A stretch of 64,000 nt of DNA, from NCBI RefSeq assembly GCF_009834545.1, contig NZ_CP019427.1, forward strand, positions 2,982,001 through 3,046,000, given 5' to 3'. Below the pieces are notes generated by a model, which had not been told where the DNA came from, did no database searches, and saw only the letters and a program-made list of their open reading frames with translations. The stretch comes from Pseudomonas sp. S04. GTDB lineage: Bacteria; Pseudomonadota; Gammaproteobacteria; Pseudomonadales; Pseudomonadaceae. Every line of letters starts with the position of its first letter. Positions within the stretch are counted from its first letter, which is position 1. A program made the position numbers and the translations under genes. Shown piece after piece: positions 36,088 to 45,627 of this stretch.

Positions 36088-37160
36088 CGACGCCTCCGCA
36101 GACGCAGGCGTTTGAGCCGTTGGCGCCAGTCCGGGTGCTGTTGCAGAAAGTGCGACGAGTTGAACAGGCGTTGCAGTGGGTTGTGCGGCCAGCGTTCGCG
36201 AATCGCCAGCAGCATGCTCATCAGCAACGCCGCCGCCAATGGCCAGCTGTACAACGCCTGGGCGGGGCGGGCCTGGGTGGGTTGCTGGATCACCGGTTCC
36301 AGTTCGTCGAGGGTCTGCTTGATCGCCTCCAGCTCGGCACCGTCGCGGGCGCGGAAGTAGCGCCCGCCGGTGGCCTCGGCAATTGCCTTGAGCGCCGGCT
36401 CGTCAAGGTCCAGGCTCGGGTTGAGGCCGAGCAGGCCCAGGGTCCCGGTTTGTTCCGGGTCGGCGCCGATGCCGATAGGGTAGATCTTCACGCCTTCTTC
36501 GGCTGCCAGGCGCGCGGCTGTCAGGGGATCGATTTCGCCGCCATTGTTGGCGCCGTCGGTGACCAGGATCAGCACCCGGCTTTGCGCCGGACGCTGGCGC
36601 AGGCGCTTGAGGGCCAGGCCGATGGCGTCGCCAATGGCGGTGTTCTTGCCGGCGATGCCGATCCGCGCCTCGTCGAGCCAGACCCGCACGGTGCGGCGGT
36701 CGAACGTCAGCGGGGCCTGCAGGTAGGCCTGGCTGCCGAACAGGATCAGGCCGACCCGGTCACCATCGCGCTGCTCGAGAAAGTCGCCCAGCAGGTGTTG
36801 GACCAATTCCAGGCGGCTGACGTCTTCGCCTTGCCACTGCATGTCGGGAAAGTCCATCGAGCCGGACACATCGACGGCCACCAGCAAATCGCGGCCACTG
36901 GCGGCGATTGGCAACGGCTCACCCAGCCATTGCGGGCGGGCAGCGGCTACCAGCAGCAGCAACCACAGGAGTATGAACGGTGCCTGCTGGCGCCAGGCCG
37001 GCAGGTTGGCTCGGGCGCGACGGCGCGCCAGGCCTTCAAGGTCGCTGAGGAAGCTGACCTTGAGCGCCGGCTCGCCGCTGTCGGCCACCGGCAGCAGCAC
37101 GCGCATCAGCCACGGCAGCGGCAGCAAGGCGAAAATCCACGGCCAGGCGAACTCAAACAT
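36084..37160 (-). CDS. batA: BatA-type VWA domain membrane protein
   Basis: A 358-residue protein with N-terminal membrane segments (about 1-20 and 60-80), a cytosolic or periplasmic VWA domain (about 90-285) and a C-terminal membrane helix (about 308-325) followed by a very basic tail (RLKRLRLRRRR). The MIDAS is complete: DVSGS at about 92-96, a threonine in KNTAIG, and TDGANNGG. It should thus bind Mg2+ or Mn2+ and a partner, in contrast to the next gene. It overlaps the DUF4381 gene by eight bases. Confidence 0.9.
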   Translation of the reverse strand: MFEFAWPWIFALLPLPWLMRVLLPVADSGEPALKVSFLSDLEGLARRRARANLPAWRQQAPFILLWLLLLVAAARPQWLGEPLPIAASGRDLLVAVDVSGSMDFPDMQWQGEDVSRLELVQHLLGDFLEQRDGDRVGLILFGSQAYLQAPLTFDRRTVRVWLDEARIGIAGKNTAIGDAIGLALKRLRQRPAQSRVLILVTDGANNGGEIDPLTAARLAAEEGVKIYPIGIGADPEQTGTLGLLGLNPSLDLDEPALKAIAEATGGRYFRARDGAELEAIKQTLDELEPVIQQPTQARPAQALYSWPLAAALLMSMLLAIRERWPHNPLQRLFNSSHFLQQHPDWRQRLKRLRLRRRR

Positions 37161-37647
37161 GTTTGCGGATCCAGGTGTCGATGGCCTGGGTCAGGCCGGC
37201 GATGGCCTTGTCATCGAGTTTGCATTCCGGCTTGTAGGCGCCTTCGACCAGGATCATCCAGCGGGTGAGGCCGGCAGCGGGGCAACGGTTATCGAGGAAC
37301 GCCAGCCATTTGCGGCCGTTGAGGGTGTGGCTCTGGCTGTAGGGATAGTCGTTGCGGCACAGGCGCTTGAGCAACCCGTTGAGTTGTTGCAGCCAGGCCC
37401 CGGCCGGTGCGCCGTCGTAGGGCTTGGGCATCTGCGCCAGCTCGGCCAGCGCCGCGACCCGCAGTGGGTCCAGAGGTTGGTCGGCGCGCACCAGGTTGCG
37501 CTTGACCGGCAGCAACCGGCGCAACTGCCACAGGCCAAAGCCGAGCGCTGGCAACAGCAGGAGCAGCAGCCACCAGCCCGGGGCAGGTGGCCAGAACGGG
37601 ATCGGCGGCGGAGTCATCAGCGGCTGCAGTTGCTCGAGGCTGCTCAT
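37153..37647 (-). CDS. DUF4381 membrane protein of the MoxR-Bat operon
   Basis: A 164-residue protein with a single N-terminal membrane segment (PGWWLLLLLLPALGFGLWQL, about residues 23-42) and a soluble C-terminal helical domain. DUF4381 proteins occur almost only inside these moxR/VWA operons. It overlaps the DUF58 gene by four bases and batA by eight, so the whole set is made together. Confidence 0.85.
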   Translation of the reverse strand: MSSLEQLQPLMTPPPIPFWPPAPGWWLLLLLLPALGFGLWQLRRLLPVKRNLVRADQPLDPLRVAALAELAQMPKPYDGAPAGAWLQQLNGLLKRLCRNDYPYSQSHTLNGRKWLAFLDNRCPAAGLTRWMILVEGAYKPECKLDDKAIAGLTQAIDTWIRKHV

Positions 37648-38588
37648 TGGCTTTTCCCCGGGCGTTGCGGGTTGAGGTATTCGCGCAGTTGCTCGACCAT
37701 TTCGCTCTGGGTGCTCAGGGGCATCAGCAGCACCCGCAGTTTTTGCGCCAGCAACTCCCAGCGGGCGATCCGCGCTTCGGCCTGGGCGCGATAGCTCTGG
37801 CGCAGTTCGACGTTCAGGGTGTCGAGCTCCAGTTGCGCGCCGCGCTCGGCAAAGCGCAACAGGCCGGCGGCGGGGAGGGCGTGGTCCAAGGGGTCGGACA
37901 GCGGCAGCAGCAACAGGTCGCAGTGGCGTGACAGCAGGCTCAGCTGCTGCTCGGCGCCCTCGGTCAGGGCGCGCTCGTCGCAGATCACGATCACCAGACT
38001 GCCGGGGCGCAACACTTCCCGGGCGCGACGCAGGGCCATGCCGAGGTCGTCGCTGGGCGGTTCACCTTCGGTGCTCAGGCTCTGATTGACTCGCACCAGG
38101 CGGTTGAGCAATTGCAGCAGGCTCTGTTTGCTGCGTCGTGGCTTGATCTCGTAGTGTTCGTTGTCGCCATAGACCAGTCCGCCCACCCGGTCGTTGTGGC
38201 CGAGCGCGGCCCAGCCGATCAGGCTCGCGGCCTGGGCGGCGAGGACTGACTTGAACATCAGCCCGGAACCGAAGAACAAGCGGCGGCTTTGCTCGACCAT
38301 GATGAAGATCGGGCGTTCGCGTTCTTCGTGAAACAGCTTGGTGTGGGGTTCCTGGGTGCGTGCGGTGACGCGCCAGTCGATGGTGCGCACGTCGTCGCCA
38401 GCCTGGTAGACCCGCACCTGGTCGAAGTCGACGCCACGCCCGCGTAGCTTGGAGTGGTGCAGGCCGATCAGCGGGCTGCGCTGGCTTGGCGTGGAAAACA
38501 GCTGGACTTCGCGCACGCGATGGCGCATCTCGATCAGCTCCGAGAGGCTGACACGGATGCCCGGCTCGGGCGCTGCGGGGGTGCTCAT
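37644..38588 (-). CDS. DUF58 family protein (VWA-like)
   Basis: A 314-residue protein. The DUF58 core motif is visible as GVDFDQVRVYQAGDDVRTID followed by WRVTART, and VEQSRRLFFGSG replaces the usual DxSxSM of a MIDAS. Proteins of this family sit beside MoxR ATPases and are probable substrates or adaptors. The ATG at 38588 gives the usual N-terminus; the frame itself runs back to 38819 inside moxR. There are five bases between this gene and moxR. Confidence 0.88.
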   Translation of the reverse strand: MSTPAAPEPGIRVSLSELIEMRHRVREVQLFSTPSQRSPLIGLHHSKLRGRGVDFDQVRVYQAGDDVRTIDWRVTARTQEPHTKLFHEERERPIFIMVEQSRRLFFGSGLMFKSVLAAQAASLIGWAALGHNDRVGGLVYGDNEHYEIKPRRSKQSLLQLLNRLVRVNQSLSTEGEPPSDDLGMALRRAREVLRPGSLVIVICDERALTEGAEQQLSLLSRHCDLLLLPLSDPLDHALPAAGLLRFAERGAQLELDTLNVELRQSYRAQAEARIARWELLAQKLRVLLMPLSTQSEMVEQLREYLNPQRPGKSQ

Positions 38589-38593
38589 CGGGG

Positions 38594-39553
<960 letters not shown>

Positions 39554-39766
39554 CGTCGAGTGTTCCTGGAAGAGGCCCGGGGTACACAGCATCAAGAGCG
39601 CCCGGGCGGGGGCTGCTACTTTAATCTATCCGGGCCCCTGGCGACTAACGGCACCGGGGAAAAATCTGCAAATAAGTAGGTGGGCGCAAGTAACCTAGCG
39701 TTCTTGCCCCTGACGTTCGGGCTGTGCATCAAGATCAAAAGCACGGCGGCCAGGTTTTTCCAGTGG

Positions 39767-39962
39767 GCACATCCATTGTAGGAGCGGGCGCCCGCTTGCG
39801 GCTTGCTCGCGATGGTCGTCAACGAGAACGCAGGCATCCAGGATGAACCCGGCGCTCTCGAGATCATCGCGAGCAAGCTCGCTCCTACAATGGATGTGCT
39901 CACAACACAAAATGCGTGACCGACTCCACCCCCTGTAGGAGCGGGCGCCCGCTCCTACAATG
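39767..39962. repeat. REP cluster in the 520-base gap upstream of moxR
   Basis: The gap between moxR (39553) and the MFS gene (40074) carries three REP units: tgtaggagcgggcgcccgct (from 39778), its inverted partner catcgcgagcaagctcgctc (39866-39890), and a short symmetrical unit gtaggagcgggcgcccgctc (from 39935). The first pair has matching flanks (acatccattgtaggagcg and its reverse complement), so the inverted repeat extends beyond the REP core. The moxR promoter presumably lies at 39554-39700; I cannot point to boxes. The remainder (39963-40073) shows nothing recognisable. Confidence 0.75.
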
Positions 39963-40073
39963 GTGTTGGGGGCTGAGGATGTTGCATACACCCACCAAGC
40001 CTATGGGAGCTGGCCTGATCAGCCCTCACCGCAGAAGCGGATATACCCCCATACGCGCGACCCCAACCCGTAA

Positions 40074-41402
40074 TCAGTTCTTGAAGCTGGAATGCTTACG
40101 CCCCTGGTCAAACAGCGCAAACACCACCACCAGTACCCCGGAAATCAGCAAAATCACCGCCACGCCATCGGTAGAGTGGGTCGCCGAGTTAGCCACCAAC
40201 GCCAGCCCACCCAAAGGCGCCAGGCCACCGGCGATCGCGGTACCGATTTCACGGCCGGTGCCAAACCCCGAAGAACGAGTCTGGGTCGGGAACTGCCGGC
40301 TGAGGAACGAGCCCTGGGGCGCGAACATCATGGGCGCGAGGATCCCGGTGCCGATAGCAATGGCCAGGTAGATCATCAGCGGCTCGCCAGTGTTGAGCAG
40401 GGTCAGGAACGGATAGGCGAACAGCGCCGAGAGCACACCGCCGAGCATCAGCACTTTTTTGCTGCTCCACTTGTCGCAGAGCCAGCCGAAGCACGGCACG
40501 GCAACGATCGCCACCAGGCTGGCAATGGTCACCGACAACGAGGTGACGTGGGCTTCGACACCCTTGAACTGGGTCAGGTAAGCCAGGGAGAAAGTCTTGA
40601 AGATGTAGCTCAGGGCGTTGTAGCCAATCGCTACGAACAGCACCACCACCAGGCCCTTCATGTCATTTCTGAACAGCAACTTGAGCGGCGAAACCTGTTC
40701 CTTGGCAACGGTGGCGTCGAGTTCCTTGAACTGCGGGGTTTCCGGAATGCTGCGACGCACCCACAGGCCTACACCCACCAGGACGATGCTGCAGATGAAC
40801 GGAATGCGCCAGCCGCCGGACAGCAGGAATTCGTTGCCATTCATGGTCAGCACGTAGACGGTCAGCGACGACAGGAGCAAGCCCAGGTTCAGGCCCAGGG
40901 CCGGCCAGGCGCCTTGGCTGCCGCGCTTGCCTTCGCTGGCGTGTTCGTAGGAAGTGACCGCGGCGCCAGACAGTTCGGCACCCGCGCCCAGGCCCTGGAT
41001 GATCCGCACCAGCACCAGGATGATCGGCGCCCAGATGCCAATCGCGGCATAGCTGGGAATCAGCCCGATCAGGGTGGTGCACACGCCCATCATGCAGAAG
41101 GTGATGACCAGTACTTGCTTGCGGCCGAAACGGTCGCCCAGGTAGCCAAACAGAATGCCGCCGAACGGACGGGCGATAAAGCCAATGGCAAAGGTCGAGA
41201 AGGCCAGCAGCGAGGCGACTGCGGGGTTGCTCGGATCAAAGAAGATTTTCGAGAAGACGATCGCCGCCATGGTGGCGTACAGGTAGAAGTCGTACCACTC
41301 CAGCATCGAGCCGAAGATTGTCGCGGCAGCCACCTTGCGCAGGCGTTTTTGCTTTTGCAGCGGAGTTTCCGGGGCGGTCGGGGCCGCTTGATGTACCGAC
41401 AT
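40074..41402 (-). CDS. MFS transporter, metabolite:H+ symporter (MHS) family
   Basis: A 442-residue, 12-helix permease. The MHS signatures are GSMLEWYDFYLYATMA (about residues 31-46), FIARPFGGILFGYLGDRFGRK (shortened here; about 75-95), and RIIQGLGAGAELSGA at about 137-151. MHS relatives include KgtP (alpha-ketoglutarate) and ShiA (shikimate). Its place 65 bases downstream of lhgO, on the same strand and behind the same operator, suggests it imports L-2-hydroxyglutarate or a related dicarboxylate; that is inference. Confidence 0.87.
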   Translation of the reverse strand: MSVHQAAPTAPETPLQKQKRLRKVAAATIFGSMLEWYDFYLYATMAAIVFSKIFFDPSNPAVASLLAFSTFAIGFIARPFGGILFGYLGDRFGRKQVLVITFCMMGVCTTLIGLIPSYAAIGIWAPIILVLVRIIQGLGAGAELSGAAVTSYEHASEGKRGSQGAWPALGLNLGLLLSSLTVYVLTMNGNEFLLSGGWRIPFICSIVLVGVGLWVRRSIPETPQFKELDATVAKEQVSPLKLLFRNDMKGLVVVLFVAIGYNALSYIFKTFSLAYLTQFKGVEAHVTSLSVTIASLVAIVAVPCFGWLCDKWSSKKVLMLGGVLSALFAYPFLTLLNTGEPLMIYLAIAIGTGILAPMMFAPQGSFLSRQFPTQTRSSGFGTGREIGTAIAGGLAPLGGLALVANSATHSTDGVAVILLISGVLVVVFALFDQGRKHSSFKN

Positions 41403-41467
41403 CGGTGATTTCCTTGTGGGTCTTTGTAGTTATTTTTTAGTGGGTGAAGCCACCCGTGCAGCGGGGT

Positions 41468-42661
41468 TCAGCGATTCTTGAGGATTTTCTCTGCGATCAT
41501 CTGGCCGATGGGAATGGCCGAGGTCGCGGCCGGCGAAGGGGCGTTGCACACGTGGACCATGCGCGGCGTCTCGGCGAACAGGAAGTCATGCACCAGGGTG
41601 CCGTCGCGCATGACCGCCTGGGCGCGGATCCCGGCTTCATAGGGCAGCAAGTCGTCGACTTCCAGCGACGGGCAGTATTTGCGGCACTGTTCCAGGTAGC
41701 CGCGCTTGAACAACGAGTTCTTCATTTCCGTGGTGCCGGAGCCGAGGTTGTTCCAGATGGTTTTCCAGAAGCCCGGAAAGCTCGCGTACTCGGCGACGTC
41801 GCGCCAGTTGATCGAGAACTTGCGATAGTTCTCCCGGCCCAGGCCCAGTACGGCGTTGGGGCCGACCGTGACACTGCCATCGATCATCCGCGTCAGGTGC
41901 ACGCCGAGGAACGGCAGCTCCGGGTCGGGAATCGGGTAGATCAGGTGGTTGACGATCTCATTCCTGGACGCTGGCAGGCGGTAGTACTCGCCACGGAACG
42001 GAATGATCTGATGGTCAATCTTGACCCCGGCCAGCTTTGCCAGGCGGTCGGATTGCAAGCCGGCGCACGCCACCAGTTGCCGGGCCTGCCAGACCTGGTC
42101 GAGGCTGCTGACGGTGACGCTGTCGGCGCTTTCGCTAATCGCGGTAACGCTGGTCTGCAGGCGGATTTCGCCGCCTGCGGCCTCGATGACCCGAGCCATG
42201 GCCTGGCATACCTGGCGGTAGTCGACAATCCCGGTGGCATCGAGAAACAGTCCGCCCAGGCCGACGATGTTTGGCTCGCGGCGGCGCAGTTCGGCCGCAT
42301 CCAGTTGCTCGACTTTCAGGCCGTTCTGTTTCGAGCGCTCATACAGGGCATGCATGCGGCTGACTTCCAGCGGCGTCGAGGCCACCAACAACTTGCCGCA
42401 GACGTCGAACTTGATCTGGTGCTCGATGCAGAACGCCTTGGTCGCCTCGGCGCCACGCTTGCACAGGTCGGCCTTGAGGCTGCCGGGGGCGTAGTAGATG
42501 CCGGCGTGGATCACGCCACTGTTGTGCCCGGTCTGGTGTTGCGCCAGCACCGCTTCCTTTTCCAGGATCAGCAACGAGGCGCCGGGCTGGCGTTCGAGCA
42601 GCGCCATGGCGGTGGCGAGGCCGACGATGCCGCCGCCGATGATGCAATAGTCATAAATCAT
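41468..42661 (-). CDS. lhgO: L-2-hydroxyglutarate oxidase
   Basis: A 397-residue FAD enzyme that oxidises L-2-hydroxyglutarate to 2-oxoglutarate, passing electrons to the quinone pool at the inner membrane. The FAD-binding Rossmann motif is GGGIVG (residues 9-14). Other recognisable stretches are LAQHQTGHNSGVIHAGIYY (about 39-57) and the C-terminal HVCNAPSPAATSAIPIGQMI. These match LhgO (YgaF) of E. coli. It heads the lhgO-MFS transcription unit. The palindromic operator lies 45 bases upstream of the ATG. Confidence 0.93.
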   Translation of the reverse strand: MIYDYCIIGGGIVGLATAMALLERQPGASLLILEKEAVLAQHQTGHNSGVIHAGIYYAPGSLKADLCKRGAEATKAFCIEHQIKFDVCGKLLVASTPLEVSRMHALYERSKQNGLKVEQLDAAELRRREPNIVGLGGLFLDATGIVDYRQVCQAMARVIEAAGGEIRLQTSVTAISESADSVTVSSLDQVWQARQLVACAGLQSDRLAKLAGVKIDHQIIPFRGEYYRLPASRNEIVNHLIYPIPDPELPFLGVHLTRMIDGSVTVGPNAVLGLGRENYRKFSINWRDVAEYASFPGFWKTIWNNLGSGTTEMKNSLFKRGYLEQCRKYCPSLEVDDLLPYEAGIRAQAVMRDGTLVHDFLFAETPRMVHVCNAPSPAATSAIPIGQMIAEKILKNR

Positions 42662-42700
42662 GCAGGTGTCACCTTGGATTGCTGGCAGAGAGTCTGCTTA

Positions 42701-42716
42701 TCAGGTTGTCAGACAA
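42701..42716. promoter_or_regulatory. GntR operator upstream of lhgO
   Basis: The perfect palindrome ttgtc-a-gacaa (42706-42716) is preceded by tcagg. The same 16-base string, tcaggttgtcagacaa, occurs again at 43498-43513 before the regulator gene. Form and position fit a FadR-type GntR operator controlling lhgO and the permease. Confidence 0.8.
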
Positions 42717-42767
42717 AGTATTCGGTAAAAAAGACGCCAGTCGTGGCGTCCTCGGTGTTGCCGGTAT

Positions 42768-43478
42768 TCAGTCGATGCTGGGCAGGTCGATCTTCAGGCG
42801 CTTGGCCGCTGCGCGCAGGTGCGCTTCGGCACAGGCGGCCGCCTGGGTGCGGTCGCCAGCGGCGATGGCTTCGTATAGGGCTTGGTGTTCGCGTCCGGCA
42901 TCGGCCGAGCCGCCTACCGAGTGTGCTGCAGAGTTTTCCCACGCCCTGCGTCGGGCTTCGGCCAGTTGGCCACGCAGGAAATCGTGGAAGGCCACGAAGT
43001 AGTCGTTCTTGCTGGCATCGGCGATAGCCCGGTGGAACTCGACGTCGGCCAGGGCCGCTGCAGCAAAGTCGCTGCGCTTGTCGTGCATTTCCTCCAAGGC
43101 GCTGCGCATGCGCAACAGGTCTGCGTCGTCGCGGCGCTGGGCGGCGATGGAGGCGGCCTGGGTTTCGGTCCACAGGCGCATTTCGAACAGTTGCACCAGG
43201 TCGGGCTTGCGGCCTTTCTGGCTAGGAAAACGGAACACTGTGCCGTTGGGGTTCTGGGAAATGTACGAGCCCAGCCCGCGGCGACTGATCAGGATGCCAT
43301 CGGCCTTGAGCTGGGCCACGGCCTCACGCACCACCGAGCGACTGACATTCAGTTGTTCGGTCAGTTGCTGTTCGGTCGGCAGGCGCGATTCGGCGGTCAG
43401 GCGACCGGATTCGATTTCTTCGCGGATCGCATTGACCACTCGTTCAACCAGAGAGTCGGGGCGCTGTAGCTGAAGCAT
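42768..43478 (-). CDS. lhgR: FadR-subfamily GntR regulator of L-2-hydroxyglutarate catabolism (LhgR-like)
   Basis: A 236-residue repressor. The winged helix-turn-helix is at about 10-72 (SRLPTEQQLTEQLNVSRSVV and RREAVAQLKADGIL nearby), followed by the helical FCD effector domain with its metal-binding residues (D in ADVEFHRAI, H in EHQALYEAI, H in AEAHLRAA). In P. putida W619 a GntR protein named LhgR represses lhgO and responds to L-2-hydroxyglutarate; position and family support the same role here. It lies upstream of lhgO on the same strand and has its own copy of the operator 20 bases before its start. Confidence 0.83.
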   Translation of the reverse strand: MLQLQRPDSLVERVVNAIREEIESGRLTAESRLPTEQQLTEQLNVSRSVVREAVAQLKADGILISRRGLGSYISQNPNGTVFRFPSQKGRKPDLVQLFEMRLWTETQAASIAAQRRDDADLLRMRSALEEMHDKRSDFAAAALADVEFHRAIADASKNDYFVAFHDFLRGQLAEARRRAWENSAAHSVGGSADAGREHQALYEAIAAGDRTQAAACAEAHLRAAAKRLKIDLPSID

Positions 43479-43497
43479 GAGGAGTGTGGCTCGCAGG

Positions 43498-43513
43498 TCA
43501 GGTTGTCAGACAA
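43498..43513. promoter_or_regulatory. GntR operator upstream of the regulator gene
   Basis: The string tcaggttgtcagacaa (palindromic core 43503-43513) lies 20-35 bases before the regulator ATG and is identical over 16 bases to the copy before lhgO. It suggests autoregulation. Confidence 0.78.
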
Positions 43514-43553
43514 TGCCCGTGCGCTGATTTCTTGTCAAGAAATCAGCTGGCCA

Positions 43554-43907
43554 TTAGAGCTCGCTCAAGTAGGTGCCGGTGCCCTTGAGGATGTTCTGCA
43601 GGGTTTCTTCAACTTCGGCCAGGTCAGATGCGGCGGTGCTGTGGAGGATTTCCAGGTGATCGTCACCGTTCAGGGCATCGGCGTCGGCCGCGGCGATTTC
43701 GATCAGCAGGCGGGTAGGGCTGAGGGTGACTTTGACGCCGTCCAGGGTCGAGGGCTCGCCATCGAGGGTGATTTCCAGCTCGTCTTCGTCCGGGTAGCGG
43801 GTCATCAGGAACATGTCGCCCTGATCGCTGTGGCAGCACAGCATGGCCAGGTTGTCTTCTTCGTCATCGCACGGGTTGGCGATCAGGTGGGCGGTGGTCA
43901 GTTGCAT
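43554..43907 (-). CDS. Conserved hypothetical protein, 117 residues
   Basis: A small, very acidic cytosolic protein (NPCDDEEDN, YPDEDELEITLDGE). It starts MQLTTAHLIANP, with a cagga site before the ATG at 43907; an upstream extension to 43946 is not supported. It contains three cysteines (C27, C38, C39 region: NPCDD...MLCCHSD) but no clear metal motif. No membrane segment or signal is visible. I do not recognise the family. It is a single gene between the GntR regulator and the AT-rich region. Confidence 0.7.
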   Translation of the reverse strand: MQLTTAHLIANPCDDEEDNLAMLCCHSDQGDMFLMTRYPDEDELEITLDGEPSTLDGVKVTLSPTRLLIEIAAADADALNGDDHLEILHSTAASDLAEVEETLQNILKGTGTYLSEL

Positions 43908-44235
43908 GTGAGCAGTCCTGGCGCGGGGCGCGGTGTTGGCAGGCAAAGGGTGATTTTGCCAGTACCGGGCATTTTTTGCTTCGCTAGTTTTGTGTTGGTG
44001 ATGCTTGAAGTCCGACGCTGGCTGGGTCGCCCAAGTGCAGCCTGTAGGCGTTTTCCTTAAGTTAAATATCTATTGTGTGATTGAACTTTCCGCTGTTGTT
44101 GTAGGGGTAAAGGAGGGCGTAGGAATAATAACAAGTTGCGCAGTTATTGCTTGTTTGCAGCACGCTATGTCCCTTACGTTTGTGCCTTCAGAGCAAGGGA
44201 GTGCAGGGTAAATTGATTGAAGGGGAAAGCTTTGA
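43908..44235. other. AT-rich intergenic region upstream of the zinc-ribbon gene
   Basis: About 330 bases without a convincing gene. The part from roughly 44040 to 44215 is clearly richer in A and T than the rest of the window (e.g. taagttaaatatctattgtg). It probably holds the promoter of the gene at 44236. A ttg-initiated frame of 68 codons at 44005-44211 has no ribosome site and no normal codon use, so I do not call it. Confidence 0.5.
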
Positions 44236-45627
44236 ATGAAACCGTATTTCGAGTTGTTGGGCGAGGTAAAGCATCTGTCCGAAGAGGAAATAGAGCAGCT
44301 TTACCAACGATATCTGGCCGGAGAGAAAACCAGCGAGCTGATTGCCGAGTACAGAATCCCGGTGGCGGTCAGAAGTTTACTGACGGTATTGCCGCCGCTG
44401 CTCGATAAACAACTGAAGTGCCCCTACTGCGACCTGCCAATGTGGGCGAAGAGATACGCCAAGGGCACCCCGGCGTCTCTCAGGCCAGCGTTCAAGTGTG
44501 TCAGTTGTGAACACCGTCTAGTCCCGGCTGGCCAGTACCGGCGTCATAGCCATTGCACCTGTACTGCTTGCTACGAAGTCCGGCAGCAGGAGATCGCCAC
44601 CGAGGCTGCGCGCAACCGCGAGGAATTGCTCATCCGTTATACGCCGGGCGTTGCACCGCTGGCCTATGCCAGCCTGGGCTTCATGCAGAAACTCACCCTG
44701 CTGGCGTTGCTCGAAGGACTCAAGCCAGGCAACGACAGCATCGCTCCGCTGGAAGGGGCGAACCGCAACGAGAGCCTGGCCCCTAGTGCAGCGACCGCTG
44801 AAGAGTTGTTGAAAAACCTTTATCAGACAGGTGTGCTGCGAGTAGACGCCGACTCGGACATCCAGGCATTCGATCCTATGGCCGGCTACCAGATCCGGCG
44901 GTTCTGTGCAGTGCGCTGGTTGCCCAATGTCGCCCTTGAAACCGGTGTGCGTTGCCCGTGTGACGAACTGTATGGAGCGCTGTACCAGGAGTTGTCCGGT
45001 TTTATTCCAATCGCATGGAAGAGTGAGTTGTATAGCCTGATGTTCAGTCTGGCCCGAGAAGAGTCGTTAAGTTATATCCGGGTGTTGGCCGAGGAAGTTG
45101 ACCTGGTGTTTTCCGCCGCCAGTCGTGGTGAAGCGGTAATAGGTCAGCTCTTGCAGGACTTCTCCGTGAGCGAGATTTACTACTTCGCCAAACTGGCAGT
45201 CAAAAATGCCGCGCACTTTTTTGCCACGGGCAACTCCAAAGGCCGCACCCACGCCGCCAATACCATTCCCGGCTATATGCTGGGCACCGCCCAACATGCC
45301 CTGGCCGAAGGCTGGCGGCGACCCTCCTATCGTGATTCGCGCGTAGCCAAATCGGCACTGCATCGCTTGTTTTACGACGTGGTCCTCAAGGACAGCGGCG
45401 CCGGTTTTGCCACGTCCCCCGGTGTGTACTGGCGCGAACAATTGCTCCCGCGATTTTTTGCCAGCCAAACCGGCTACGAAGCAGGGCAACCATCCGCACA
45501 ACTGTTCTGCCGCGAGTGTGACTCCTGCAACATCGATGTCTGGATGGACAAGGTGATTCTGCAGACCACCTGCTATGACTGCGCGACGGTCAGCCGGTTT
45601 CAGGCGGTTTATGAGGTGCAAGATTGA
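44236..45627 (+). CDS. Hypothetical protein with HTH-like N-terminus and two cysteine clusters
   Basis: A 463-residue protein with no family I recognise. Residues about 14-45 (LSEEEIEQLYQRYLAGEKTS, then ELIAEYRIP) read like a helix-turn-helix of the resolvase or sigma-region-4 kind. A zinc-ribbon-like pair follows: C62-x2-C65 and C88-x2-C91, then a H104/H106/C107/C109/C112 cluster. The C-terminus has C425-x2-C428, C431 and C446-x2-C449, a second ribbon. The middle (about 150-400) is helical. A strong aggggaaag site precedes the ATG. The AT-rich upstream region and isolation from co-oriented neighbours suggest a single transferred gene, possibly DNA- or RNA-binding. Confidence 0.65.
   Translation: MKPYFELLGEVKHLSEEEIEQLYQRYLAGEKTSELIAEYRIPVAVRSLLTVLPPLLDKQLKCPYCDLPMWAKRYAKGTPASLRPAFKCVSCEHRLVPAGQYRRHSHCTCTACYEVRQQEIATEAARNREELLIRYTPGVAPLAYASLGFMQKLTLLALLEGLKPGNDSIAPLEGANRNESLAPSAATAEELLKNLYQTGVLRVDADSDIQAFDPMAGYQIRRFCAVRWLPNVALETGVRCPCDELYGALYQELSGFIPIAWKSELYSLMFSLAREESLSYIRVLAEEVDLVFSAASRGEAVIGQLLQDFSVSEIYYFAKLAVKNAAHFFATGNSKGRTHAANTIPGYMLGTAQHALAEGWRRPSYRDSRVAKSALHRLFYDVVLKDSGAGFATSPGVYWREQLLPRFFASQTGYEAGQPSAQLFCRECDSCNIDVWMDKVILQTTCYDCATVSRFQAVYEVQD

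Noticed and set aside
41444..43027. A 527-codon plus-strand frame over lhgO
   Set aside because: Shadow of lhgO and of the regulator; no domain, and it crosses two real minus-strand genes and an operator.
44005..44211. Possible 68-codon gene before the zinc-ribbon gene
   Set aside because: TTG start, no ribosome site, unusual composition from the AT-rich DNA; nothing supports translation.
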